From an uncultured Lachnospiraceae bacterium (GTDB lineage: Bacteria > Bacillota > Clostridia > Lachnospirales > Lachnospiraceae), in the NCBI GenBank assembly GCA_902776305.1, contig CACYPS010000029.1, forward strand, positions 1-64,000: a DNA stretch of 64,000 nucleotides, read 5' to 3'. The notes beneath the pieces are model-generated. The model was not told the origin of the DNA and made no database searches. It worked only from the letters and a program-made list of their open reading frames with translations. Position 1 is the first letter of the stretch. Every line of letters begins with the position of its first letter. The position numbers were made by a program, and so were the translations under genes. This document shows, in pieces, positions 9,119-19,804 of the stretch.

Positions 9119-11113
9119 TCAGTCATTGCACCACCTTTCTCGTCTCTTATTCAAGTAAATACCGATAAGAGCCATCACGATCGTAATCAATCCTGCTATG
9201 CGATAAATTGTAATGCCAGAACCGCCGGTACTTGGGAGTTCATAGGCTTCAGGGCTGTTTATTACTGACTCTTCGTTTTCAGCACTATTCTTCTCTGAAA
9301 CAACATTCCCATTACTATCACCATATTCAATTACTAAGCCATCAAGCGGGTTCTCTTTAATATAATACTTCCACTCAACTTTTGTATTGTCAGGATTCTC
9401 AAGCAATTCTATAGGCACAAACTTGTTTAATTCATCAAATTTTACCACATACCACTGATTTGTTTGATCATGTGTTACTGTTATTTTGTTAGTTGCGTCA
9501 CCAGCTATCGGTATACTATAAGTGCCAACTGTTTGTTCAGCAACAGTTTTTGCAGTACTACCGGATGTGTATGTAGCACTCCTATATAGAGTAACGCTTA
9601 TTGACTTATTATCAGGCCATACCATCTTAGTATTAGAAGTATTACTCTCTTTCCATACCTTCTTAAACTCAAAGTCTGTTTTTGTTACTCTCTCATTGTT
9701 AAACAAAGCATCATATCCGGCAGGTGGATTTTCAGGAAGAACTGGATCAACACTTTTTGTATATCCCAGCGTTCCATCACCATTATCATATACTGCCACA
9801 GTATACTTGTACTCTGTAGGATCATAAACAATACTAGGATCAGGATTTGGTCCCGGCTCTTCTTTAATTATATAGTAGAAGTTTTTAGGCTCTTGGGCAT
9901 TAGCGCCTGCATCTAAGATGCTATAGGTAATATCGTCAAACTGAACATCGCCATCTGCATCATTTGTTTTCGACTGATTCACACCACCATTCTTGAGATC
10001 CTGGAAGTTGCTATCAGTATACTCTTTTAGCTTAAAAGTAAATTCACCACCAGTAAGTGACTCATCTTTGAATACTTTCTTTGCTTTAAATGGAACTGTA
10101 CCTGAAGCATCATAGTCATTAGTTACGGTAGCAATAGCATCTGATGGCACATAATTTGCATCTGTTCCTCCCGTTACATGTACCGTTTTCGGCGTTTGAT
10201 CAATGGTAACATTTTCATTGTCAGATGCTATCTCAGTAACTATATAATCACCTTCAGGAAGATTTTCTACTACTGCTGAATTAGAAACACCGTTTACTAT
10301 TTCAATTTGAACGGTAGTAATCTTCTTTCCGGTTGAATCATCGATTCTGAAAGTATATGTTCCATCAGCCTTATTTTTTAACGCTTGAGGTACCGATGCA
10401 ATCTCTGTCTGACCAACCGTAACATTTTTGGTGATTTTTAAAGCACCATATGATATTTCTGTATTAGTTACAGTCACAGTTCCGTTTTGAATATCCCCTC
10501 CTTCGACGCTGGATACGAAGTCTGCTTTGGAAAGCATCTTGCCATTTACCTGGATCTCACGTACTGAGTAGACGTATTCTTGATTATTGCCGGCATCCTT
10601 TGGAAGATTATCCCAAGTATGCTTCCACTGATTGCTACTATCGAGTATAACCTCAGTTCCCGGAACATCTTCATAAGAACCCGTCCGTTCAATATCAGTG
10701 TCATATCTTCCCAGAATTTTAGCATTTGAAGCTTTATAATTACTATAACTGGTGATTACCTCTACTGATATTGTTGTATCCTCCGTTACATTTGATATTG
10801 TTCTATCTCCTGCCGGCAAACCAGGTTGATTATAAACTTCTTGGCCATTTATCGAATATCTTACATTCTTTACATTATTACCACTACCTAAGTTGAATGT
10901 TACGTCTGCTCCATCAGCAACAGTTACTGCTGAAGATGCAGGTATAACCGTTGGGGGATGTGGATTAGGCTGGCCATATGTATAATCATAATCAAGTTGA
11001 GTAACTATCAGATTGACTTTATTTCCAATCTTATCAGCCAATGCTCTCTGAAGAATAACCTTTGCAGTATCTTCATTATCCGCTTCTGTGCTTCCATCTG
11101 CAAATCTCCACTT
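9119..11113 (-). pseudogene. C-terminal part of the giant CnaB adhesin, carrying the LPXTG anchor
   Basis: This frame is continuous with the upstream adhesin frame and separated from it only by a TAG at 11114-11116. Its first possible start (TTG at 11041) has no ribosome site. The segment codes for a KWRFADGSTEADNEDTAKV helix, several CnaB/SpaA-like beta domains (for example those ending in YIVTEIA and YYIIKEE) and a final LPSTG sorting signal with membrane helix and RRERW tail. The reading frame past the stop is still clean, so the stop is recent, is a sequence error, or is read through. Without this part the adhesin would not be sortase-anchored. Confidence 0.8.
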
Positions 11114-14100
11114 CTATTCGACACTTATCTCACCATCATACTTTTTGTTCGTGACATATATTGTTCCTTCATTTTGAAGTGGTTCGTCACTCGATGCTGA
11201 ATACGAAACAGTAAAAGGATTTTGAGTAATCGGTATCGAGTTAGGATCTGTTATGCCGATTTCTTCAACGTAATACTCATAGTCATTATCTGTTGGCAAT
11301 TCATTACCTTTATAGGTTTTTGACCAATAAGGTGGTTCTAATGTTACTTCAGGCTGCCATACTTGATATTCAGTTTGACCGACCTCTCTCCTCCAAATCT
11401 TGACTTTTGGCCTATACTGACTCGTATCCATTTCAGTTTCCCATACTTTTCGGATTTCGAGATATGGTTCTTTATAAGTGTTTGTAATTATGATTTCACC
11501 GCCCTCAGTGAACTCTAATTCTCTTCCACTGACAATATCTGAACCATGCTCGATTGTCGTATCGAAACTTTCTAGGTGAACGTCCCCAGGTGCCGAACGA
11601 GTCTCTACTATCTTATATTCATATCCGTCTTCTACCTTGAATGATATTTCCCAGTTATTACTCTGATTTAATTCAATTTCAGAAGCACTGGTACTGTCAC
11701 TGACAACATGGTAAAGCTTCCAAATGTTAGAATCGTTTTTCCGATAGATTTCAAACCAGATTTGTGCTCTTCCTTCCAGATTCATATCTGCAGGCGCCTC
11801 CCAAGCCTTTCGAACAGATATCTCCAATGGCTTAGGAATATTTGTTATCGTTTGGTCACGTCCACCATTACTGATTGCAACTTTAGATACAAAACCTTCC
11901 GGTTCAATCTCCTCAACTCGATATGTATAATAGATATAATTCCCATCTTCATCCTTACCGATAGAAGGTGCATTTGGAATAGAAACACTCTTCCAATTAC
12001 CATCGATATACTCAATTGTATATGTTGTTTTATCATCCGGGAATCGTGTTTCTTCGCTCTCCGACATTACAATATCAATGTCATCCGCGGACCTTACAGT
12101 TGCCTTCCGATAAACCACAAAATCAATTGAGTCAACATCAATCTCTTGGTGTAGAGGTTGTCCATCCAGTGTTTGCCATACCTTCGTAACTTCTATGTTC
12201 GGTAACTCATTCGTAATGGTCTGGCTCCTTGAGATTTCACCCAGATTCACCGGCTTCATACTTGTCGGTGGGCTTTGGTATTTGAAGTAGAAATAATAAA
12301 CAGGAGGCTGCGCCGGCAGCTCATATCCCGTCGGCGGAGTTATTTCCTTAAAGAAGTAAATCTTGTAGTCTTCGTAAGGATGATCTTCTCTTTGGATTTC
12401 AAACCTGCCATTTTCATCAGTCTCATAAGTCCAAAGGTAGCCGTTTGTTTTTCCTTTGTCTGTGTTCATGGCAGCTTCAATACTACCAGAACCTGTCCAA
12501 CTTGATTCCCACACACCAAACACAGCACCAGGTAACTTTAATGATACATTAGCGCCATCCGCTTTTGTAACTGTATAACTGTGCTTTATTTCGTTTCCGA
12601 CTGTTAATGTACCTGCAGACGCATTTCCATCGCCGGGCGCATAAGTATATGTCATCGGGTTAGATCCAGTAACAGGAGTAACAGTACCATCGTTATTTAT
12701 AGTAAACTCGATAGTTCCATCTCCTGTTGCTTTATAATCTGTTGGCGCTTTGACCTCCTTTATACGATACTGACCCGGCTCGAGCCTTGATAAAGTAACA
12801 CCAGTATCTTTATTCGCATACGGAATAGAGAAGTTACCGTTTTCATCTACTGATCCATTTGTTACAAGCTCATAGCCATCACTTCCTAATTTCTCCAGGC
12901 TAAAGACAGCTCCATAAAGTGTCCTAGTAGTATTGTCTTTATCAACCTTTTTAATGGTAAGATTATACCCGCCTTGAGGATTAGTGTATGTATTCTTATA
13001 GTTCATAACATACTTGCTATGCTGTACAATTGTTACTTCAGCTTGCTGAGCGGAGGCAGTCGCTCCACCAACTTGTTCACCATTATCATTTACCTTATAA
13101 GTAGTGCACTCTGTCGCAACATCGTTATATCCCGGAAGTGCTGCGGCTGTCTCTGTAACAGTGTAAAGACCATCAACCAAGTCAGCCATGATGTACTTAT
13201 CACCAGTAAAATCAGCATAAGTGACATTTACAATAAAGTTTTCAAGGTTCGCTATTTGTTCCGCGGTATAATTCACCAAGTCTTTCTTTTCAATTGCATA
13301 TCCCCATTTATCCACCTTTATAGGTGTGCCATCATCATACGTTCCTGTAATCTCGAACTTAATCTTCTTTTTATCCTCTTCGGTCAAATTAGAAGGTCCT
13401 TCAATCTCTTTATGGAGTTCTATCATACCCATGACAGGCCAGTCATAGACCTTCAAAATATCTCCGGAGTGATATTCATAATTTGTATAATTCGGATTAT
13501 CAGAAATTGTAAAGCGATAGATAGTATTATTAATTGCGTATTCATTTGGCGATACGGTCTCTTTTAAGTAGTAAGTAATACCCTTCTGTAATGATAGACC
13601 ATCTAGTTCCTCATTTAAGGAAATTGTTACGTATCCATCCTTTCCACTCGCTCCCGTTTTAAAAGTAATCGGCTGACCGGCTTTCCCGTTCTGAGCATGA
13701 TCAGGGTATACTATTGGTTCGCCATTTTCATTAACGAAAGTAAATTCCGCGTTATTTATCGGAACTTCCATGTGTCCGGCACTGTACTTGTACAGATCCA
13801 CGGAGTAAATGTTAAAACCGCCTTCAGCACTGCCTTCGATATTAGCCTGACCACTTGCTTCATCAGTAAAGCCTTTCATGGTTGCTTTATTACCGAAGTG
13901 GACAGTTTCACCCGGTTTGCCAACAACACGGGCATCATACGTAATTGTCACAGCACAGTTATCAGGGATGCGATAAATACCAGTATTTCCCTTATAGTCA
14001 TATGTTACTGTTGGGACTTCACCTACGTAGTCATCACGTGGCTCTACTACTATAACTATAGATGAATAATCAACAGAAAGATTTTCTGTAAATACATCTT

Positions 14101-17100
14101 CAAGAGTCATAGGCTGTCCGCCATTCAGTTGTAATTTGTCCGGATTTATAACAATCTTGAAGCCAGTTGTCCCTGTAACGTTGTCAAATTTTATACCCGG
14201 ATCACTCACACTAGACGGATTGACATTTTCCTTAATAAGACCGGGATAGCCATAGTCCACATCTACCTTTTGCTCACTATCACCCCACACAGCCTTATTT
14301 CCAATCGTTAAAATACGATCACTTTCTTTAAGTGAATCATTTAGAAGCTGCTGGCTGTTATTTGCCACCATATAATAGGTAAATGTATAGGCTTTGCAAT
14401 AGGCAGAAGGTGTCCCAGTCATTGGCAGGTCAGACTTCCTGACGTTGAATGTTAGTTTATCATCATCATCTCCAGGAACAATCTTTTCATGACCTTCCTC
14501 ATTTCCGTAAAGGTTTCTGAATATCTGTGCATTGTGAACATCAAGTCCTTCAATTGATCCTGATCCGGACAAATCTAAAAATCCAACGTGTGCTTCATCG
14601 TAATCATCAGTAATGACAATTTTCTTTCCATCAGCAAAATCATCATCTGTTACTCCGCGAAGTATAAGCTGATATTCAAATACAGTTTCATCGTGCCCGT
14701 TAATATTAACTGTCTTAAAACCATTCGATTTTTTTTCTATACCCCTATCGGGAGCTTTACCCTTATCCCAATCGGTTACCGTCGCATTATCGCCTTGGAA
14801 CTCGACACTATTTATATGCTCATCGTCAATCCTATCAGCAACCCACAAAGGATCGTTATCTGTTTTAAATGTAACGATAATATGGCGTGCGTTTCCTGTT
14901 CCATTAAGACCTGCCTGTGTATGTTCTTGATCTTTATAGAACGTTAACTTGAACTTTCCTTTGCTCTGGGTAAGTTCATAGTCTTCACCATCCTCCAGGC
15001 CATTAACTTCGAGTGATTCAACATTTAAGGTATCTTGATATTTTCCGGATGACGGTAATGTATCAGTCATAATCGCCTTGTTAAGACCACCCGCAGGGAC
15101 ATCCAAAGTGATAGTCCATGTCATTTCTTCTCTGGTAGCAGTCCCAAACACTTTATCAACTCCAATTCTTGAAGTGCCTGGACCGACAGTACCACTGCCA
15201 TAACTGTTATGTCCCTTATCATCCTCTACAGTATTGCTGACAGAAGTGTCGCCGTTCTTTCCTGTTACGTCTACTTCTGTAATGTAGGAAATAATATACA
15301 TGTAATTTCCATCATCAGTGATTTGGTATGACCAGGAATTCGCTGATTCGGGATCAACGTCCAAGTTTTCCCAGCGTATTTCAGTCGGGTCACCAATTGG
15401 TGTTGGTGTTCTACCAGGATTAACCTGATATTTTTGAATGCTGATGCCATCACCGGCATAATGCATTACATTCGAACTGTTATTATGATCTGTAATAACA
15501 GTATTTTTCATGTTTTTAAGGCCCTGGCTATTAATGGTAATGCTCCAAGGTTTTATCTTAGTGTTAGGATCCATTGGATCATCCTGAGTCGCCCCGGATG
15601 ACTTTAACAATGGATTATATGAAATTTTATGTTCTAGATCATTATTCACCACCTTTTCTTCAGGTACTTCATTCGGTTTTACTGTGACCTTGTTTCCTGT
15701 CTGCTGAATAGTACCCGTACCTTCCCCAATTTCACTCCATTTAACATCTGCTTTGTAAGTGATGGTTATAGTCTCACCGTGTTTCATGGAATCGAAAGTA
15801 ACATCAAATCCATTTCTAGTAGCGCCCCCACTGTAATTAGATGAATTGCCCTGTATCGCAAGTGAACTTTGATCCATCTCCAATGCAGTACCGCTAATTA
15901 TATCCTTTACATGTACATTAGTCAGCTTACCATCCGCTGTTACAGTGACAGTATAGTGAACCTTATTGTCTTCAGAATGATACTGTCCGCTTTTCTTGAC
16001 AGTTACATCATGTGTATTATTTACTTGAATGTTTTTTTCATAACCGCCACCAAAGTCAGTGTGTTGATTTGACTGTGTAAACTGTCCGGAAATGCGGATA
16101 CTCAATTTTCCATCACCAGATTCCGCAAGTTTTTGCTTAGCTTCATCTGTTAAATGAATTCTTGCTTTACCATCTGAAGTAACAGAATATGTACATCCTG
16201 TTATCGTGTGGACTACACTTGCTTCTGTATAAGTAAGAGTTACGGGTTGATCAGTTAACGCACCCGGCGTGAAATTATTCGGTAACTGATATTCTAATAC
16301 ATTTCCAGTTGTCGGGAACTGTACAACGCTCGGTGTTTCTTCAAATGAGATGTTAAGATTATATGTCTCTCCTTCTTTAACTGTCCATGTATCTCCGCTC
16401 AAGCCTTCTACTGAAACGGAACTTACTGCATCTCGCATATCATATGATATGTCTCTAACTACGATGTTATATATCTTGTTCCCAATCTTTACATCTAGTT
16501 CATACGTATCTTTAAAAGCGATTTCACTGCATATCCAGTACACACCCTTTTTTTCCTCAAGATAAAGGGCACCCTCATGATCTTCTCCTTCTATGAGCGT
16601 CAATTCTGCACTTTCAATATCGCCTTCAATCCCCAGTTCAGACAAGATTTCTGATAACAGGTACTTTCCTTCGCCCGGGAAATGTAAGGTTTTTCCTTCG
16701 TATGTGAAGTCCACAGTATAGACAACACCGTATACAGAGAATGATTCCGCACTGAATTCTACGCTCTTAACCATTGCCATCTCATCCTCAGACTCGGAAA
16801 CATCAACAGCTTCAACCGGAATCGCCTCGGCTCCGTCTTCTGAAAAATGCACAGCGCTGAGCGCAGATGTGTCTTCTGCTTCTATAGCTTTCTTGTACTC
16901 AATGTTAACGTTCACCGGAGCCTTGGGTTCAAATTCTCCGTCTCCGGTCATAATTTTTATATCAAAGAATCTGCCCAAAAGCTCAGCGACATCCTCCTCG
17001 CTGATTCCGAGAGCTGCTTTTGCATCCTCAATATACTGATTGTACTCTTCCGTGCCCTGTTTAATCTCCTTGACATAGAGCTTCGATCCGTCAGGTATTT

Positions 17101-18829
17101 CTGCTTCCGGCCCATAGGACATAGTTACAGTATAATCGCTCTTTTTGGAGACCAGGGTCTTCTGAGCCGGTTCCTCATCAAGTCCGGCATCTCTCAGAAC
17201 CGCATTCTGATCGACGGTCTCAGCTTTTCCGTTTTCATATGTGTAGGTTGCTGCGCCTGCACATCCGTTTACATTGACCTTGGATACATAGTAGTTCTGT
17301 CCGACATTTGCATCAGCAACTTTGGCTGTTGTGGCAAAGTTGAAGGATATTGCACCATCTTCTCCAAGTGCTACATCGTTCACAGCCTTGACGTGAATTC
17401 CTGTAAAGGATGTGGCAGCTGCCGCATCCATGTTCTGTACGTCAGTCCAGGAATAGAGAAGTCCATTGTCTCCAATGAAAGTTACTTCATAATTATCGTT
17501 GTCTGCAAATGTAGCATATTCCGCACCGGTTCCTGCCGTCTCAGCCCAGGCACGTACCTGATCTGCTGTCATGGAATGAACTTTTGCAGATGCTGTATCG
17601 ACGCGAATGACTGCACCTGCCGGAAGTGTTGCGTCCGGAAGATTAGCGGACAGACTCCAGTTCATAACAATCTCGGAACCATCTTCTGAAACAGCCCCAT
17701 CAACGATCTCCACCAATGCGGAGCCTTCGACATTCTCTTCGACCGTGTCAAGGCTCTCTTCATTCTGTCCGATCAGATGGTCCGCGCTGTTGTCAAGGTT
17801 TACAACTTCCTCGGCTTCAGAAGCATCCGCAGCCTCCTCGACCGTCGGTTCAACTGCTACATCTTCTCCTGCAATTTCCTCTGCAGCCACTTCTGCCACA
17901 GTGGAATCGTCGGGCTGGACTTCCGAAGCTGTTGACTCGTCGGTCACGCCGTAGCCCGGTGTTAATACGCCATAGCCGTGGATTGTCTCAAATGTAATGT
18001 CGCCTTCTGTATACTCTGCTACCGCTACTTTGATCTCTTCGACTTCGTTGTTTGAGTCACCTGCGATGACAGAGATGGATTTGATTTCATTTCCGAAGAA
18101 TCCTCTGTTGACGCCGGAAACGATACCCACATGCATGTTCTCACCTGCATTGCGGGTATAGAAAATGAGATCGCCAATCTGCGGTACATAGTCTGCTGCA
18201 TCGACATAGATTCCGGCGTCGACAAGAGCACCGGCCCAGTTGCCGGCGTCACTGTCAAGACCCATATCATATATATCCGCATAATTCAGAACGAAGGATA
18301 CGAACATTGCATCCCAATCTTTGTATGCATAGTAGCTCAGTCCGTTCTCAAGACGTTCCGATTCTGTATCTACAAACTCGCCATACCAATGACCGTAACG
18401 AGTATATCCCTTCGTCTGTTCATTTTCGGATATGAGATAGTTCTCATCGTTCTCTCTGTACCCGATCTGCGACTGTGCAACGGCAAGCACATCAGCATTG
18501 CGGTCGCCTGTAAGCTCCGGTATATCAGCTGACCAATATCCCTCATCTTCGATCGCCGCATACAAATCAGAGTAGCATGACAAGCTATGAGCATGCTCCT
18601 CTAATCCGCATATAATGTTCCCCTCTGCGTCATAACATTCAGCAATATGTGTATGCTCCTCAATGCCGCACTTGGGATCCTGATTACTCATCGTAATGGC
18701 AGGAAGGATAAGCGCGTACACAGTGCAGAAAACGACCACACTCGCTAACGCGCTTACTATCTTGACCCAGTGGCTGTGAAGCATCTTCCTGTACAATTTC
18801 TCTCTGGGATTTTCTGATTTGTTGGTCAT
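11114..18829 (-). CDS. Giant surface adhesin: CHAP-like domain plus multiple CnaB/SpaA domains (N-terminal 2571 aa)
   Basis: The protein starts with a cytoplasmic stretch and a membrane/signal helix (about residues 20-46, ending in ILPAITM). This is followed by two Cys/His motifs of the type CGxEEHxHxxxCY (about 53-86), common in large Clostridial wall proteins. A CHAP-like amidase domain follows (about 110-290), but the usual catalytic Cys before AMFVSF is Asp (KDWDAMFVSF), while MHVGIV keeps the His. A Glu/Ala-rich linker (about 300-360) leads to many CnaB/SpaA and isopeptide-type domains. The frame ends at a TAG and continues in frame with the LPSTG anchor, so the intact protein would be about 3236 residues. 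A likely host-attachment protein; partner pilin lies downstream. Confidence 0.85.
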   Translation of the reverse strand: MTNKSENPREKLYRKMLHSHWVKIVSALASVVVFCTVYALILPAITMSNQDPKCGIEEHTHIAECYDAEGNIICGLEEHAHSLSCYSDLYAAIEDEGYWSADIPELTGDRNADVLAVAQSQIGYRENDENYLISENEQTKGYTRYGHWYGEFVDTESERLENGLSYYAYKDWDAMFVSFVLNYADIYDMGLDSDAGNWAGALVDAGIYVDAADYVPQIGDLIFYTRNAGENMHVGIVSGVNRGFFGNEIKSISVIAGDSNNEVEEIKVAVAEYTEGDITFETIHGYGVLTPGYGVTDESTASEVQPDDSTVAEVAAEEIAGEDVAVEPTVEEAADASEAEEVVNLDNSADHLIGQNEESLDTVEENVEGSALVEIVDGAVSEDGSEIVMNWSLSANLPDATLPAGAVIRVDTASAKVHSMTADQVRAWAETAGTGAEYATFADNDNYEVTFIGDNGLLYSWTDVQNMDAAAATSFTGIHVKAVNDVALGEDGAISFNFATTAKVADANVGQNYYVSKVNVNGCAGAATYTYENGKAETVDQNAVLRDAGLDEEPAQKTLVSKKSDYTVTMSYGPEAEIPDGSKLYVKEIKQGTEEYNQYIEDAKAALGISEEDVAELLGRFFDIKIMTGDGEFEPKAPVNVNIEYKKAIEAEDTSALSAVHFSEDGAEAIPVEAVDVSESEDEMAMVKSVEFSAESFSVYGVVYTVDFTYEGKTLHFPGEGKYLLSEILSELGIEGDIESAELTLIEGEDHEGALYLEEKKGVYWICSEIAFKDTYELDVKIGNKIYNIVVRDISYDMRDAVSSVSVEGLSGDTWTVKEGETYNLNISFEETPSVVQFPTTGNVLEYQLPNNFTPGALTDQPVTLTYTEASVVHTITGCTYSVTSDGKARIHLTDEAKQKLAESGDGKLSIRISGQFTQSNQHTDFGGGYEKNIQVNNTHDVTVKKSGQYHSEDNKVHYTVTVTADGKLTNVHVKDIISGTALEMDQSSLAIQGNSSNYSGGATRNGFDVTFDSMKHGETITITYKADVKWSEIGEGTGTIQQTGNKVTVKPNEVPEEKVVNNDLEHKISYNPLLKSSGATQDDPMDPNTKIKPWSITINSQGLKNMKNTVITDHNNSSNVMHYAGDGISIQKYQVNPGRTPTPIGDPTEIRWENLDVDPESANSWSYQITDDGNYMYIISYITEVDVTGKNGDTSVSNTVEDDKGHNSYGSGTVGPGTSRIGVDKVFGTATREEMTWTITLDVPAGGLNKAIMTDTLPSSGKYQDTLNVESLEVNGLEDGEDYELTQSKGKFKLTFYKDQEHTQAGLNGTGNARHIIVTFKTDNDPLWVADRIDDEHINSVEFQGDNATVTDWDKGKAPDRGIEKKSNGFKTVNINGHDETVFEYQLILRGVTDDDFADGKKIVITDDYDEAHVGFLDLSGSGSIEGLDVHNAQIFRNLYGNEEGHEKIVPGDDDDKLTFNVRKSDLPMTGTPSAYCKAYTFTYYMVANNSQQLLNDSLKESDRILTIGNKAVWGDSEQKVDVDYGYPGLIKENVNPSSVSDPGIKFDNVTGTTGFKIVINPDKLQLNGGQPMTLEDVFTENLSVDYSSIVIVVEPRDDYVGEVPTVTYDYKGNTGIYRIPDNCAVTITYDARVVGKPGETVHFGNKATMKGFTDEASGQANIEGSAEGGFNIYSVDLYKYSAGHMEVPINNAEFTFVNENGEPIVYPDHAQNGKAGQPITFKTGASGKDGYVTISLNEELDGLSLQKGITYYLKETVSPNEYAINNTIYRFTISDNPNYTNYEYHSGDILKVYDWPVMGMIELHKEIEGPSNLTEEDKKKIKFEITGTYDDGTPIKVDKWGYAIEKKDLVNYTAEQIANLENFIVNVTYADFTGDKYIMADLVDGLYTVTETAAALPGYNDVATECTTYKVNDNGEQVGGATASAQQAEVTIVQHSKYVMNYKNTYTNPQGGYNLTIKKVDKDNTTRTLYGAVFSLEKLGSDGYELVTNGSVDENGNFSIPYANKDTGVTLSRLEPGQYRIKEVKAPTDYKATGDGTIEFTINNDGTVTPVTGSNPMTYTYAPGDGNASAGTLTVGNEIKHSYTVTKADGANVSLKLPGAVFGVWESSWTGSGSIEAAMNTDKGKTNGYLWTYETDENGRFEIQREDHPYEDYKIYFFKEITPPTGYELPAQPPVYYFYFKYQSPPTSMKPVNLGEISRSQTITNELPNIEVTKVWQTLDGQPLHQEIDVDSIDFVVYRKATVRSADDIDIVMSESEETRFPDDKTTYTIEYIDGNWKSVSIPNAPSIGKDEDGNYIYYTYRVEEIEPEGFVSKVAISNGGRDQTITNIPKPLEISVRKAWEAPADMNLEGRAQIWFEIYRKNDSNIWKLYHVVSDSTSASEIELNQSNNWEISFKVEDGYEYKIVETRSAPGDVHLESFDTTIEHGSDIVSGRELEFTEGGEIIITNTYKEPYLEIRKVWETEMDTSQYRPKVKIWRREVGQTEYQVWQPEVTLEPPYWSKTYKGNELPTDNDYEYYVEEIGITDPNSIPITQNPFTVSYSASSDEPLQNEGTIYVTNKKYDGEISVE

Positions 18830-18866
18830 TTTATGTCCTGCCCCTCTGCAAGTAATAAGCTATTCC

Positions 18867-19274
18867 CTACTTTTTGTTCCTGTCAATCAGCATCTTGGTC
18901 CAATCAAGAGCTTCCTTTAATCTTCCCTGTTTGTCTGGTTTCTTAGTTTGCTTTTTCCTGACATTTTGGTTGTCATCTGAGTCGCTCGTCTCAGGTTCCT
19001 CGAAAAATTCTGAGGTAGATTCTTCGTTCTCATATTGTCGAATGAGTTCATCCAGAGCCGTCTCGGGTGAACTGCTGTTGTTCATCGGCGGATATCCCAT
19101 CCTTATTAGTATGGCGTCCAATGAACCGACCTTTTGAAATTCCTCTTGAAAATACTTCAGTTGCTTAATCAGCGAATTTTTTTCCTCTTTCAGTCTTTCA
19201 ACCTCCTTGCTCTGACTTACGAGCATTTCAAGAAGATCTTCCCGACTTAGTTTTCTTAATTCTTTATCTGTCAT
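18867..19274 (-). CDS. Small coiled-coil protein upstream of the adhesin
   Basis: This 135-residue cytoplasmic protein has an MTDKELRKLSREDLLEML start, a coiled coil (about residues 20-50), an acidic middle (about 85-105) and a basic Lys-rich tail. No signal peptide is seen. Proteins with this start are often found next to large CHAP/CnaB adhesin genes in Lachnospiraceae, but their function is unknown. The stop lies 37 bp before the adhesin start, on the same strand, suggesting one operon. Confidence 0.65.
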   Translation of the reverse strand: MTDKELRKLSREDLLEMLVSQSKEVERLKEEKNSLIKQLKYFQEEFQKVGSLDAILIRMGYPPMNNSSSPETALDELIRQYENEESTSEFFEEPETSDSDDNQNVRKKQTKKPDKQGRLKEALDWTKMLIDRNKK

Positions 19275-19619
19275 ATGTTCCTATCACAATCCTGTTTCAT
19301 TAACACACTTAGACTGTATCGAGAGACACTTTTTCCCTCTATTACAGCCCCAAAATATTCCTGCGAATAAAGTTATTTTCATTTTACACTTAATTACAAC
19401 GCTAAACTTACTATAGTACAATTTCTCAAAAGTATCAAGTTAAAACTGTGATCCTTATCCATTTTTGAACATTTTTCAGCACCTGATTCATATGTTTAGA
19501 ATAAACATCTACTACTTTTTGCCCCATTTCTGAAAGAGCTTTTAATTAATGCACAAATCAGCGTTCCGTTCTTCCTGCGATGTAAAAAAACACATACATA
19601 CAAAAGTCCGGTCAAATAC

Positions 19620-19650
19620 TGAATTTCCATGTTACAATAGAATTGTCATC
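19620..19650 (+). promoter_or_regulatory. Shared island promoter/operator, copy 1
   Basis: GAATTTCCATGTTACAATAG is followed by AATTGTC. TACAAT (19633-19638) is a -10 candidate that overlaps the inverted repeat ACAAT-AGA-ATTGT (19634-19646). The same block precedes the AAA-ATPase gene and the small XRE operon. The remainder of 19275-19725 is AT-rich and shows no other gene. Confidence 0.5.
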
Positions 19651-19725
19651 ATGATCCTGAATACGGAGAGCATACGGATTGAAATATTTCTGACTTATGC
19701 CGGATTACAAAAGGAGGGTCAGGGT

Positions 19726-19788
19726 ATGCGTGACGCATTGCGCGAATTAATTAATGGAACAAATTGCGTCGAGCCCGATATATACTGA
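19726..19788 (+). CDS. 20-residue leader peptide before the DUF2971 gene
   Basis: ATG at 19726 is preceded by a very strong AAAGGAGGG. The frame reads MRDALRELINGTNCVEPDIY and stops 16 bp before the DUF2971 start. Such a strong ribosome site on a short frame suggests a translated leader or coupling peptide. No family match is recognised. Confidence 0.4.
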   Translation: MRDALRELINGTNCVEPDIY

Positions 19789-19804
19789 ACGAGGAGAACC
19801 GGTC

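Noticed and set aside
11114-11116. Pyrrolysine insertion at TAG
   Set aside because: No pylTSBCD genes are seen, and pyrrolysine is not expected in adhesins. Mutation, error or low read-through are simpler.
19549-19788. 79-codon ORF upstream of DUF2971
   Set aside because: Its start has no ribosome site and it crosses the shared promoter block. Only the last 20 codons have a proper ribosome site.
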